Positions 1 to 7,708 of a stretch of 34,244 nucleotides of DNA are shown in pieces. The translations under genes were made by a program, and so were the position numbers. The notes under the pieces are model-generated. The model was given only the letters and a program-made list of their open reading frames with translations, did not search any database and had not been told where the DNA came from. Source of the DNA: Oscillospiraceae bacterium (GTDB lineage Bacteria; Bacillota_A; Clostridia; Oscillospirales; Oscillospiraceae); NCBI GenBank assembly GCA_017540945.1, contig JAFYAB010000064.1:1-34244 (forward strand). Direction: 5' to 3'. Numbering within the stretch: the first letter of the stretch is position 1; each line of letters opens with the position of its first letter.

Positions 1-517
1 AGATATCGAAGGCGACGACCTTCATGCCGATGGCCTTGGCCATGACGCCCAGGTGCTGACCGATGCGGCCGAAGCCCACGATGCCCAGGGTCTTGCCCTG
101 CAGCTCATAGCCCTTGCCGTAGGCCTTCTTCTCCCACTTGCCCTCGCGCATGGTGTGGCCGGCAACGGAGATGAAGCGGGCGCAGGCGAACATATGGCCC
201 AGAGCCAGCTCAGCCACGGACTGAGAGGAGGCCTTGGGGGTGTTCTTCACGGTGATGCCGTTGGCCTCGGCGTACTTGACGTCGATGTTGTCCACGCCCA
301 CGCCGCCGCGGATGATGAGCTTGAGCTTGCCGCCCTTGGCTTCGTCGATGTGGTTGGCGCGGACCTTGGTCTTGGAGCGGACCACCACCGCGTCAAACTC
401 GCGGAGGGCGGCGCCCAGCTGATCGGGCTCGTAGAACTGCTCAACGACCTCGTGGCCCTGCTCCCGCAGAGCGGCCATTGCGGATTTATCCATTCCGTCG
501 GTAACAAGAATTCTCAT
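1..517 (-). CDS. serA: D-3-phosphoglycerate dehydrogenase, N-terminal part (cut by window edge)
   Basis: Oxidises 3-phosphoglycerate to 3-phosphohydroxypyruvate with NAD+, the first step of serine synthesis in the cytoplasm. The visible 172 residues begin MRILVTDGMD and hold the D-isomer 2-hydroxyacid dehydrogenase substrate domain, including GVGVDNID at about 73-80 and the family stretch NTPKASSQSVAELALGH near 92-108. They then enter the Rossmann domain with GIVGFGRIG at about 145-153. The start at 517 follows a GGAGG site. The C-terminal part, including any ACT domain, lies beyond base 1. It is downstream of serC on the same strand with a 58-base gap, so the two steps of the pathway are probably co-transcribed. 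The neighbouring serC makes SerA far more likely than another 2-hydroxyacid dehydrogenase. Confidence 0.9.
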   Translation of the reverse strand, partial: MRILVTDGMDKSAMAALREQGHEVVEQFYEPDQLGAALREFDAVVVRSKTKVRANHIDEAKGGKLKLIIRGGVGVDNIDVKYAEANGITVKNTPKASSQSVAELALGHMFACARFISVAGHTMREGKWEKKAYGKGYELQGKTLGIVGFGRIGQHLGVMAKAIGMKVVAFDI

Positions 518-544
518 ACGTATTTCCTCCAAATATACACGGTT

Positions 545-570
545 TGCGGGCGGTCAATGACCGCCCCTAC
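545..570. repeat. GTAGGGGCGG-family palindromic repeat
   Basis: In the serC-serA gap the minus strand reads GTAGGGGCGGTCATTGACC followed by GCCCGC. It is a 9-bp palindrome (GGGCGGTCA/TGACCGCCC, 548-566) preceded by GTAGG. The same GTAGGGG head recurs at 2866, 18882, 20596, 20755 (inverted), 20924 (inverted) and 32297. It resembles a REP-type element and could form a small hairpin between the two cistrons. Confidence 0.65.
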
Positions 571-575
571 AGTTC

Positions 576-1664
576 TTACTTGTGCTCGGCCTCGAACTTC
601 TTGAGGCACTCGACCAGGGCGACGACGCCGTCCTTGGGCATGGCGTTGTAGATGGAGGCGCGCAGGCCGCCCACGGACTTGTGGCCCTTGAGGTTCTCAA
701 AGCCGGCCTTCTTGGTGTAGGCGATAACCTCGGCGTCCAGATCCTTGTCGCCGGTGACGAAGGGGATGTTCATAAGGGAACGGTCCTCCTTGCGGACGGT
801 GCCCACAAACATCTTGGACTCGTCCAGGAAGTCGTAGAAGACCTTGGCCTTGTCGATGTTGATCTTCTCCATCTCAGCCAGACCGCCGATGGACTTCAGG
901 TACTTGAAGACCTTGCCGCAGACGTAGATGGCCCAGCAGTTGGGGGTGTTGTACATGGAGCCGGCGTCGGCATGGGTCTTGTACATCATGTAGATGGGGG
1001 TCTTGGGATCCAGATCCTCGCGGATCAGGTCCTCGCGGATGATGACGATGGCCAGGCCGGCGGGCCCGATGTTCTTCTGCACACCGCCGTAGATCATGCC
1101 GTAGTCGGACACGTTGCAGGGCTTGGACAGGAACATGGAGCTCTGGTCGGAGACCAGGATGTGGCCTTTGGTGTTGGGCAGCTTGGGCCAGGTCACGCCG
1201 TGGATGGTCTCGTTCTCGCAGATGTAGACGTAGTCGGTATCCTCGGGGATGTCCAGATCGGAGCAGTCGGGAATATAGGAGAAGTTCTTATCCTTGGAGG
1301 AAGCGGCAACAATGACTTCACCGTACTTCTTGGCCTCGGCGATGGCCTTCTTGGACCAGGCGCCGGTCTCGATGTAGACGGCCTTGCCGTTCTTCATCAG
1401 GTTCATGGGGATCATGGCGAACTGGAGCGTGGCGCCGCCCTGGATAAACAGGACCTTGTAGTTGTCGGGAATGTTCATCAGCTCGCGCAGATCGGCTTCC
1501 GCCTCGTCGATGATCTGCTGGAAAACCTTGGAGCGGTGGGACATCTCCATGACGCACATACCGCTGCCGCGGTAGTTCATCATCTCGTCGCGGATCTCCT
1601 CCAGAACAGGCTCCGGCATGGTAGCGGGACCGGCGGAGAAGTTGTAAGTGCGGCCGTATTTCAT
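576..1664 (-). CDS. serC: Phosphoserine aminotransferase
   Basis: PLP enzyme that converts 3-phosphohydroxypyruvate and glutamate into O-phosphoserine and 2-oxoglutarate, the second step of serine synthesis. It also serves 4-phosphohydroxythreonine formation in some bacteria. The 362-residue protein has the family's usual length and its opening (YNFSAGPATMPEPVLEE). MEMSHRS is near 39-45, FIQGGATLQFAMIPMN near 73-88, and the PLP lysine is K197 in GGVQKNIGPAG. A GGAGG site precedes ATG 1664. It is the first gene of a serC-serA unit driven by the promoter at 1742-1770. No phosphoserine phosphatase is seen nearby. Confidence 0.96.
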   Translation of the reverse strand: MKYGRTYNFSAGPATMPEPVLEEIRDEMMNYRGSGMCVMEMSHRSKVFQQIIDEAEADLRELMNIPDNYKVLFIQGGATLQFAMIPMNLMKNGKAVYIETGAWSKKAIAEAKKYGEVIVAASSKDKNFSYIPDCSDLDIPEDTDYVYICENETIHGVTWPKLPNTKGHILVSDQSSMFLSKPCNVSDYGMIYGGVQKNIGPAGLAIVIIREDLIREDLDPKTPIYMMYKTHADAGSMYNTPNCWAIYVCGKVFKYLKSIGGLAEMEKINIDKAKVFYDFLDESKMFVGTVRKEDRSLMNIPFVTGDKDLDAEVIAYTKKAGFENLKGHKSVGGLRASIYNAMPKDGVVALVECLKKFEAEHK

Positions 1665-1741
1665 AAGTGATACCTCCTGGTTGCAAATACTTGTTTTGTG
1701 AATTTTCCATAAGAGACAGACCGCCTCTTGTACTGTTAATT

Positions 1742-1770
1742 AGTATACATGACAGGGCGCAAATAATCAA
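1742..1770 (-). promoter_or_regulatory. Promoter of serC-serA
   Basis: On the minus strand TTGATT, a 17-base spacer and TATACT, with TG just before the -10. It leaves a leader of about 70-75 bases before serC. No attenuator or riboswitch could be recognised in that leader. Confidence 0.7.
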
Positions 1771-1862
1771 CCGCTTTCTGAAAAAAATCTTTATGATATT
1801 CTTTCCCGGGACATAAGTTTTGCTTATTTGGCTTGGCCGCCGAATTGTTTACACTTTCTTTC

Positions 1863-1891
1863 TTGCAAAACAGCCGGAAATGGGTTATACT
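1863..1891 (+). promoter_or_regulatory. Promoter of the rhomboid-like gene
   Basis: TTGCAA, 17 bases, TATACT on the plus strand, ending 27 bases before the chosen ATG at 1919. It argues against a start at 1820, which lies upstream of the promoter. Confidence 0.65.
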
Positions 1892-1918
1892 GAAAACACT
1901 CTATATGGAAGTGATCTT

Positions 1919-2869
1919 ATGGCAAGGCTTTCAAGCAAAATCAACCGGTTTTTCTTCAACAATCGGGACAAGGGCGTCCGGAATCTGATGCTCTATATTA
2001 CCATCGGCAACGTGGCGGTCTGGCTGCTCACCATGCTCAACCAGTCCAATCCCTTCTTCTATGAGCTGTTGTACTTCAGCCCGGAGCGGGTGTTGTCCGG
2101 CCAGATCTGGCGTCTGTTTACCTATCCATTCGTCTATCTCTGCGAATCCGGGTCGATCCTCGGTATCATCAGCCTACTGTTCTTCTACTGGTGCGGCAAC
2201 ATTCTGGAGCAATACTGGGGCACCCTGCGCTTCAACGCTTTCTATCTGAGCGGTGTGCTGCTGACAGCTCTGGCCGGGATCGTGATCGCCTTGGCAGCCC
2301 GGGCGGAGGGCGCTCTGCTCATCAGTTCCATCCTGGGTGTCGGCTACATCGGTTATGTGAATTTCAGCCTTCTTCTGGCAGTCGCCACGATCCTGCCCAA
2401 TGAACAGGTACGGATCTGGTTCGTTCTCCCGGTCAAGATGAAGTGGCTGGCCTGGATTGATCTGGGCTTCACTCTGTTCCAGCTGATTCGGGGCTTGATC
2501 CAGCTGCTGCAACTCCACGCCAGCTATGTCAGCCTCTATTTGCTGCTCCTGGTTCCCCTGGTGGCCATCGCCAACTATCTGCTTTTCTTCGGCAAGCAGG
2601 CCTCCAATATCCTGCCGGATTTCATTCGCTATCATCCCACCCATAAGAGCTGGAAGCGGCAGGTGAAGCAGGCCAACGTCTACGCCGACGCGGGCCTCAG
2701 CAGAGGCGGCAGCCGAAGCAGCGGTCAGGCCCGCTTCCGCTGCACCGTCTGCGGCCGCACGGAGCTGACCAATCCCGGCCTGGAGTTCCGCTACTGCTCC
2801 AAGTGCGCCGGCTATCGCTGCTACTGCGAGGACCATATTCACAACCACGTCCATATTACGGAGCCGTAG
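1919..2869 (+). CDS. Rhomboid-like membrane protein (no catalytic serine) with C-terminal zinc ribbon
   Basis: A 316-residue polytopic membrane protein. Residues about 22-230 hold several hydrophobic segments with rhomboid-fold landmarks: GQIWRLFTYPF near 61-71 and WCGNILEQYWGTLRFNAFYL near 91-110. The expected GxSG of active rhomboids is not present (the region reads SSILGVGYIGYVN), so it looks like a pseudoprotease; this is inference. The tail (about 276-316) is a Cys/His cluster, CTVCGRTE...YCSKCAGYRCYCEDHIHNH, that should bind zinc. The start at 1919 was chosen because the promoter ends at 1891. The stop codon lies inside a GTAGGGGCGG repeat. Function unknown; rsmE follows 73 bases later. 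Confidence 0.7.
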   Translation: MARLSSKINRFFFNNRDKGVRNLMLYITIGNVAVWLLTMLNQSNPFFYELLYFSPERVLSGQIWRLFTYPFVYLCESGSILGIISLLFFYWCGNILEQYWGTLRFNAFYLSGVLLTALAGIVIALAARAEGALLISSILGVGYIGYVNFSLLLAVATILPNEQVRIWFVLPVKMKWLAWIDLGFTLFQLIRGLIQLLQLHASYVSLYLLLLVPLVAIANYLLFFGKQASNILPDFIRYHPTHKSWKRQVKQANVYADAGLSRGGSRSSGQARFRCTVCGRTELTNPGLEFRYCSKCAGYRCYCEDHIHNHVHITEP

Positions 2870-2888
2870 GGGCGGCCGCCCGCCCGGG
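2866..2888. repeat. GTAGGGGCGG-family repeat overlapping a stop codon
   Basis: GTAGGGGCGGCCGCCCGCCC begins here, and its TAG is the stop codon of the preceding gene. The insertion may have set the present C-terminus. It is followed by an AAGTAAGAAGTAA-type purine-rich stretch up to rsmE. Confidence 0.6.
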
Positions 2889-2942
2889 GCAGACAAGCGG
2901 CAAGTAAGAAGTAAAAAAAGCAAGAAGTAACAGGTAATCGCT

Positions 2943-3722
2943 ATGGCACGTTTTTTCGTTGATGAGCTGCCCGCGGAGGGCAGTCTGTACACCCTCACCG
3001 GGGAAAACGCGGAGCACGCGAAGGTGCTGCGGCTGCGGCCCGGGGAACCCGTGACGCTCTGCGACGGGCTGGGCATGGACTGCCCCTGCACCGTGACGGA
3101 GGGCGGCGCGCTGATTGCCGGAGCTCCCCTGCCCTGTCCGGCGGAGCCTGCGGCAAGGGTCTGCGTTTACATTGCCTTTCCCAAGGCGGACAAGGCGGAG
3201 CACGTGATCCAGAAGGCCGTGGAGCTGGGGGCGGCGGAGATCGTTCTCTTTCCCTCCCGCTACTGCGTCTCCCGGCCCGACAGCAAGAGCCTCGGCAAAA
3301 AGCTGGAGCGCTGGCAGAAAATCGCCCGCTCCGCCGCCGAACAGAGCCGCCGGGGCGTCATTCCCCCGGTCCGGGCCCTGGACAATTACGCCGAGTCCCT
3401 GAAAGAGGCGGCCAAAGCGGACACACCCATTCTTTTTTACGAGAATGAGGAGCGGTTGACGCTCCATGAAGCGCTGGCAGGATCCAATGTAGAGACGAGC
3501 ATTGTTCGTCCGCGGACAAGCGATGCTTGTCCCTGCATGCAAAAACGAACGGTCTCCGTTTCTCTCGTAACCGGCTCCGAGGGCGGGTTTTCCGCCGAGG
3601 AAATCGCCCTGGCCCGGGCCGCCGGGATGAAGATCTGCACCCTGGGGCCGCGCATCCTCCGCTGCGAGACCGCGCCGCTGGCAGGACTCACGGCTGTCAT
3701 GTACGCGCTGGGAGAGATTTGA
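2943..3722 (+). CDS. rsmE: 16S rRNA (uracil-1498-N3)-methyltransferase
   Basis: SPOUT-class enzyme that methylates U1498 of 16S rRNA using S-adenosylmethionine. The N-terminal PUA-like domain (ARFFVDELP; ENAEHAKVLRLRPGE) precedes a SPOUT domain with VELGAAEIVLFPSRYC near 93-108, EQSRRGVIPPV near 133-143, VTGSEGGFSAEEIALA near 209-224 and LGPRILRCETAPLAG near 234-248. The 259-residue length includes an unusual insert at about 181-203, just before the SAM-binding loop strand, encoded by palindromic repeats (3493-3540). The reading frame stays open and all motifs after it are intact, so the enzyme is probably active. The ribosome binding site is weak (ACAGG). An HD nucleotidase gene follows. Confidence 0.93.
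   Translation: MARFFVDELPAEGSLYTLTGENAEHAKVLRLRPGEPVTLCDGLGMDCPCTVTEGGALIAGAPLPCPAEPAARVCVYIAFPKADKAEHVIQKAVELGAAEIVLFPSRYCVSRPDSKSLGKKLERWQKIARSAAEQSRRGVIPPVRALDNYAESLKEAAKADTPILFYENEERLTLHEALAGSNVETSIVRPRTSDACPCMQKRTVSVSLVTGSEGGFSAEEIALARAAGMKICTLGPRILRCETAPLAGLTAVMYALGEI
3493..3540. repeat. Palindromic element inside rsmE coding sequence
   Basis: A perfect palindrome GGACAAGC-gat-GCTTGTCC (3514-3532) is preceded by a related imperfect one (GACGA...TCGTC, 3494-3510). It adds residues of the RTSDACPCMQ type to RsmE without breaking the frame. A related palindrome sits in the MocR gene at 23581 and is read in the same frame. Confidence 0.7.
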
Positions 3723-3732
3723 ACGATACGCC

Positions 3733-3780
3733 CCTCATCCGTCACGGCTTCGCCGTGCCAGCTTCCCCCGAGGGGGAAGG
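3733..3780. repeat. Two-hairpin REP-like repeat between rsmE and the HD gene
   Basis: CCTCATCCGTCACGGC then two hairpins: CACGGC-ttc-GCCGTG (3743-3757) and CTTCCCCC-ga-GGGGGAAG (3762-3779). The second hairpin resembles the one at 20162. No T-run follows, so a terminator role is doubtful. The HD gene's ribosome binding site begins immediately after. Confidence 0.65.
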
Positions 3781-3798
3781 CAAAAAGGAGTGACTGAT

Positions 3799-4374
3799 AT
3801 GCAATATAAATTCTACGCCCTGTTATCCAGAATGCGCTACATCACCCGCTGGGGGCTCATGCGGAACTCCTTCCCGGAGAACATCCAGGAGCACAGCCAT
3901 CAGGTGGCGGTGCTGGCCCACGCCCTGGCCCTGATCCGCCGGGACATTCTGGGCCTGGAGGCAGACCCGGAGCGCTGCGCCACGGCAGCCCTCTACCACG
4001 ACGCCTCGGAGATCCTGACCGGCGATCTGCCCACGCCCATCAAGTACTACAACCCTGAGATCAAGAAGGCCTACAAGCAGGTGGAGCGGGTCAGCGGAGA
4101 AAAGCTGCTGGCGATGCTGCCGGAGCAGCTTCGGGCGGGGATGGCGCCGCTGATCTTTGAGGACGATCCTGTGAGCACCCCCATCGTCAAGGCCGCGGAC
4201 AAGCTCTCGGCCCACATCAAGTGCATCGAGGAGCTGAAGGCCGGGAACCTGGAGTTTGAATCCGCTGCCCGCCAGACCCGCTCCGCCCTGGAGGACATGG
4301 GTCTGCCCGAGCTGGACTGGTTCCTGGAGCACTGTCTGGACAGCTTCGGGAAGAATCTGGACGAATTGGAATGA
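3799..4374 (+). CDS. HD-domain hydrolase, YfbR-like 5'-deoxynucleotidase
   Basis: A 191-residue HD-superfamily phosphohydrolase that probably removes phosphate from deoxynucleoside 5'-monophosphates in a metal-dependent way. The visible metal ligands are H32 in QEHSHQVAVLAH and H67-D68 in ALYHDASEILTGDLPTPIK. The second half holds VSTPIVKAADKLSAHIKCIEEL with the last conserved Asp. This arrangement and length match YfbR. The start at 3799 has AAAAGGAG at proper spacing; an in-frame GTG at 3790 overlaps that site and was not used. The gene is last in the rhomboid-rsmE-HD run and is followed by a strong terminator. Confidence 0.85.
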   Translation: MQYKFYALLSRMRYITRWGLMRNSFPENIQEHSHQVAVLAHALALIRRDILGLEADPERCATAALYHDASEILTGDLPTPIKYYNPEIKKAYKQVERVSGEKLLAMLPEQLRAGMAPLIFEDDPVSTPIVKAADKLSAHIKCIEELKAGNLEFESAARQTRSALEDMGLPELDWFLEHCLDSFGKNLDELE

Positions 4375-4380
4375 GTTCCC

Positions 4381-4419
4381 ATACAAAAACGCCGCTCAAA
4401 ATGAGCGGCGTTTTTGTAT
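4381..4419. terminator. Bidirectional intrinsic terminator
   Basis: Perfect 18-bp stem, ATACAAAAACGCCGCTCA with an AAA loop, with A- and T-runs on both sides. It separates the plus-strand HD gene from the converging minus-strand symporter gene and can serve both. Confidence 0.93.
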
Positions 4420-4452
4420 GGATGGCAGACCGGCAAGGCCTGTCCCCACAGG

Positions 4453-5883
4453 CTATTCGTGGAGCTTTTTCACCTCGGCGGCGATTTCCTCCACTTTTTT
4501 ATCGTTGAGAATGAACTTTTTACGGAACCAGAAGAAGGCGAAGATCAGGCCGATGATGGGGATGACGGTCATGGTCATCCGTAGGCCGGTTTTGGCAGAG
4601 GCGGAGACCCCCAGGGACCAGTCCACATGCTTGGCCTCCTCGGTGATGGCCTCGTCGGAGAGCTTGTTGACAGACAAGCAGATGGAGGCAGCCAGGGCGG
4701 CAATGCCGGAGGCCAGCTTCACCACGAAGGTCTGCATGGAGAAGATCACGCTCTCGTCCCGGCGGCCGTTCTTCAGCTCGCCGTAGTCCACGGTGTTGGC
4801 CAGGAAGACCGTGGTGATGACCGAAAGGATGCCGTTGGCGGAGAAGATGCAGAAGGCGGGAATGAAGAGCACAAAGACGCTGCTCATGTTCGTGAAAGCC
4901 AGGCCCAGCAGGACCACATAGCCCAGCACAGCCAGCCCCAGGCAGATGTCGAAGATCTTCCGGTTGGAGAACTTCTTCCGCAGCAGGGGGTAGAAGAGCA
5001 TCATCGCCAAGATCTGGATCGCGCCGCCAAAGGTATTGAACAGGACGTAGGCGTCGTTCCAGCCCACGGTGCCGAAGTCATATTTGAAAAAGTAAATCAC
5101 CAGGTTGGAGGTGATGTAGATGGCTGTGTTCACCAGAACAATGGCGATGGTGACGGTCATGGCCTGGTCGTTCTGGATCAAGGCCTTGAACATCTGCTTC
5201 ACAGAGACGGTCTCCATCGCGGCGGTGGACTTTTCCTTGACGTTCAGGCAGGTCAGACCGATGAAGACAATAAACAGCACGCCCACGATGGCAGCGAAGT
5301 ACTTGAAGCCCACTACCTCGATCAGCTTCGCACCGGCATTCTCCCCGGCAAACATGGCGCCCAGCCGCGGCACCAGCATCATGGTGAAGACGGTGATGAT
5401 GGCAGCACCCACGCCTGCGCAGCTGCGGGCGATGGTCGTCAGGTTCTCCCGCTCCTTGCCGCCCTGGGTAAAGGCGGGGATCATGGACCAGTAGGGAATG
5501 TCCATCATCGTGTAGGTGACGCCCCAGAGGATGTAGAAAATGGCGGCGTAGGCTGTCAGGCCTTTGGCGTCCATGGCAGGAGGCGCGGCAAACATGAAGT
5601 AGAGCACAACGGCGTTGGTGACGGTGCCGATCAGCAGCCAGGGACGGAACCTGCCCCAGCGGGTTTTGGTTTTCGCCACCACGACACCCATGATGGGGTC
5701 GTTAAAGGCGTCGAATACCCGGGCGACCAGCAGAATGACGCCCATGATCCAAGCCTCTACCCCCAGGAGGTCCTGGAAATAATAGAGCACATAGCTGGCC
5801 GAGAGCATATAGACCATATCCTTGCCCACGGCGCCGAGGGCGTAGGAGAGCTTTGATTTGCCGGATAAGCGTTGGTTGTCCAT
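4453..5883 (-). CDS. GPH-family sugar:cation symporter
   Basis: A 476-residue, 12-helix membrane protein of the glycoside-pentoside-hexuronide:cation symporter family (MelB/YicJ type). It opens with KLSYALGAVGKDMVYMLSAS, then ARVFDAFNDPIMG near 47-59 and KTRWGRFRPW, the family signature at the loop after helix 2. WGVTYTMMDIPYWSMIPAF is near 128-146 and NTVDYGELKNGRRDESVIFS is in the C-terminal half. It likely imports an alpha-galactoside such as melibiose with Na+ or H+; the substrate is inferred from the adjacent alpha-galactosidase. The start at 5883 has a GGAAAGGA site; a longer frame to 5937 runs through repeat DNA. It is the last gene of the operon, 204 bases after the galactosidase. Confidence 0.88.
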   Translation of the reverse strand: MDNQRLSGKSKLSYALGAVGKDMVYMLSASYVLYYFQDLLGVEAWIMGVILLVARVFDAFNDPIMGVVVAKTKTRWGRFRPWLLIGTVTNAVVLYFMFAAPPAMDAKGLTAYAAIFYILWGVTYTMMDIPYWSMIPAFTQGGKERENLTTIARSCAGVGAAIITVFTMMLVPRLGAMFAGENAGAKLIEVVGFKYFAAIVGVLFIVFIGLTCLNVKEKSTAAMETVSVKQMFKALIQNDQAMTVTIAIVLVNTAIYITSNLVIYFFKYDFGTVGWNDAYVLFNTFGGAIQILAMMLFYPLLRKKFSNRKIFDICLGLAVLGYVVLLGLAFTNMSSVFVLFIPAFCIFSANGILSVITTVFLANTVDYGELKNGRRDESVIFSMQTFVVKLASGIAALAASICLSVNKLSDEAITEEAKHVDWSLGVSASAKTGLRMTMTVIPIIGLIFAFFWFRKKFILNDKKVEEIAAEVKKLHE

Positions 5884-6087
5884 ATTGTGTCCTTTCCGCG
5901 CCGCAGGGGACGGAAGACCCGTCCCCTGCGGCGGCAATCGCTTTTGATTCTGTCATTCTGAGCGAAGCAAAGAATCCGTTCCCCTGCAGGAAATGAAAAA
6001 CGGGGGACTCTGTCGTCGAAGCGACCCCTCCACCGGCCTTGCAGCCGGTCCTCCTCCCCTGCAAGCAGGGGAGGTATTGGCGGGGCG
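5884..6087. repeat. Cluster of REP-like repeats between galactosidase and symporter genes
   Basis: This gap holds three different palindromic units. They are a 14-bp hairpin GCCGCAGGGGACGG...CCGTCCCCTGCGGC (5900-5932), a CTGTCATTCTGAGCGAAGC unit (about 5947-5975), and a double hairpin ACCGGC-ttgca-GCCGGT plus CCTCCCCTG-caag-CAGGGGAGG (about 6030-6075). None has a T-run in the minus direction. They may alter decay or translation of the downstream symporter message. No gene is seen here. Confidence 0.7.
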
Positions 6088-7707
6088 CTACAGGCGGAGC
6101 TCGATGGATTTTTCCGCGCCGTTGAGTTCGTAGCGGACAATGACGGTGCGAAGCTTTTTCTCCAGGGAACCGTCTTCCACGGCCAGGACCTTTGCGTTCT
6201 GGAGTTCACAGAGGGCCGTGAAGAGCCTGCGCTTCTTCTCGTCATATTTGCCGAAGTCGTCGGAGCCGAAGAGCACGGAGCCGAAGAGGGCGTTAACGAT
6301 GGCCAGGGTGTGCTTCTGCTCGTCGGAAAGCGTGGTGTTCTCCTCCCGCAGCAGGAAGACGTCCGGGTCGTTCCGGAAGGCGCGGCCATCCAGCTGGCGG
6401 CGGTAAAGGGTATTGCGCTGGGTATGGAGGGTGGAGGGCCGCTCGTTGTGCATCAGCCGCATGAAGGGCTTGTCGTCATAGTCCAGGGTCATATCCGGCC
6501 CCACGCGGCAATATTCCACCCGGCCGAAGGCGGAGGCCAGGGGCACGCCGCAGCCCAGGATCTGGGCGTCGCCGCAGACCTCCCGGAGGAAGTCCATGCT
6601 GTCCGCCATGATCTCCCCGCGGGTCTTGTCGGGCCGGGAGCTCATGCAGGCGGCGTAGAGGAAGTCCAGCTTGAAGAGGGTGACGCCCATGTCCTTATAG
6701 CGCTGGACGCTCTGACGGATGTAGTCCCGGACCTCGGCGTTGTAGGGATCCAGGGCGTAGTGGCCGGACCAGTTGCAGCCGGTAAAGACCCGCTCCCGAT
6801 CCCGATACTGGAACCAGTCGGGATGCTCCAGGTAGACGGCGGAGTTCTTTTCGGCCACGAAGGGCGCCAGCCAAATGCCCGCCTGATAGCCTTCGTCTTT
6901 GATCTTTTGAATGATGGGCTCCAGGCCGTTGGGGAACTTCTTCTCATCCACCGTGAGCCAGTCGCCCACAAAGGGCTCGAAGCCGTCGTCGATCTGGAAG
7001 ATGTGGGGCTTGACCGGCAGGCTCTTCAGTCCCTCCAGATCCCGGAGGATCTGATCCTCGGAAATGTTCTGATAGCAGTTGTACCAGCTGGTATAGCCGA
7101 TCTTGGGCTGCGCCGGAAGGGCCCGGACGCCCATGGCGTCGAACCAGGCGTCGAAGACAGCGTCCTCGTCGCCTTCGACGCAGAGCATGTCCAGTCCCAG
7201 GTAGGACTCCTCCGGCTGCAGATAGCGGTGATGGCAGTCCTTCTTGCAGGTCACGATGCCCGCTTTGCTGTTGATGATGATTCGGGTGAAGCCCGTGTCC
7301 TCCGCCAGGGAGGCCAGGAGGCGGAACTGCTTGTCCCGGCGGACGTAGGCGTAGGTATAGCCCTTTTTGTAACCCTGCCGCAGATCCTTCCGATAGACCG
7401 GGTCGGCAAAGTAGCCGTCTCCGTACCGGGACAGGCCGTATTTCCGGTCCAGCGCCTTGGGCACATACCGCATGGCTTTGTCAAACTGTTTCCGGGTGCG
7501 CTCGGGGCTGTAGGTCCAGCTTTGATAGCCATTGAGGAAGAAGGCGTCGGCCCCGGTGAAGTCCATGGAAAAGACCGCGCTGACCTCCTCCAGCTCCACG
7601 GGCTCCCGGCCCGGGTTGCGGAGGGTCAGGGTATAGCGTCCGTCTTCCCAGCGCTCCGAAGCGTCCAGGGCGCCGGTGGCCTTGACGGTGTTGTGCAGAA
7701 GCTCCAT
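6088..7707 (-). CDS. Alpha-galactosidase, glycoside hydrolase family 36
   Basis: A 539-residue hydrolase that releases galactose from alpha-1,6-galactosides (melibiose, raffinose type), probably in the cytoplasm since no signal peptide is present. The retaining clan-D core is visible: TSWYNCYQNISEDQI near 206-220, FQIDDGFE near 237-244, GIWLAPFVAEKNS near 277-289, and the nucleophile D348 in LFKLDFLYAACM. The acid/base is D405 in RVGPDMTLDYDD. It is shorter than the ~700-residue AgaA group, as in a compact GH36 subgroup with a small N-terminal beta domain. ATG 7707 lies one base after the upstream symporter's stop, with AAGGAG inside that gene, so translation is coupled. It could alternatively act on alpha-N-acetylgalactosamine. 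Confidence 0.9.
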   Translation of the reverse strand: MELLHNTVKATGALDASERWEDGRYTLTLRNPGREPVELEEVSAVFSMDFTGADAFFLNGYQSWTYSPERTRKQFDKAMRYVPKALDRKYGLSRYGDGYFADPVYRKDLRQGYKKGYTYAYVRRDKQFRLLASLAEDTGFTRIIINSKAGIVTCKKDCHHRYLQPEESYLGLDMLCVEGDEDAVFDAWFDAMGVRALPAQPKIGYTSWYNCYQNISEDQILRDLEGLKSLPVKPHIFQIDDGFEPFVGDWLTVDEKKFPNGLEPIIQKIKDEGYQAGIWLAPFVAEKNSAVYLEHPDWFQYRDRERVFTGCNWSGHYALDPYNAEVRDYIRQSVQRYKDMGVTLFKLDFLYAACMSSRPDKTRGEIMADSMDFLREVCGDAQILGCGVPLASAFGRVEYCRVGPDMTLDYDDKPFMRLMHNERPSTLHTQRNTLYRRQLDGRAFRNDPDVFLLREENTTLSDEQKHTLAIVNALFGSVLFGSDDFGKYDEKKRRLFTALCELQNAKVLAVEDGSLEKKLRTVIVRYELNGAEKSIELRL

Positions 7708-7708
7708 G

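Noticed and set aside
582..1670. A 362-codon plus-strand frame opposite serC
   Set aside because: Exact antisense of a protein with all SerC motifs; no ribosome site or domain.
1665..1741. Leader peptide or attenuator ahead of serC
   Set aside because: A short frame exists but runs on into serC out of frame, shows no run of regulatory codons, and no terminator-antiterminator pair was visible.
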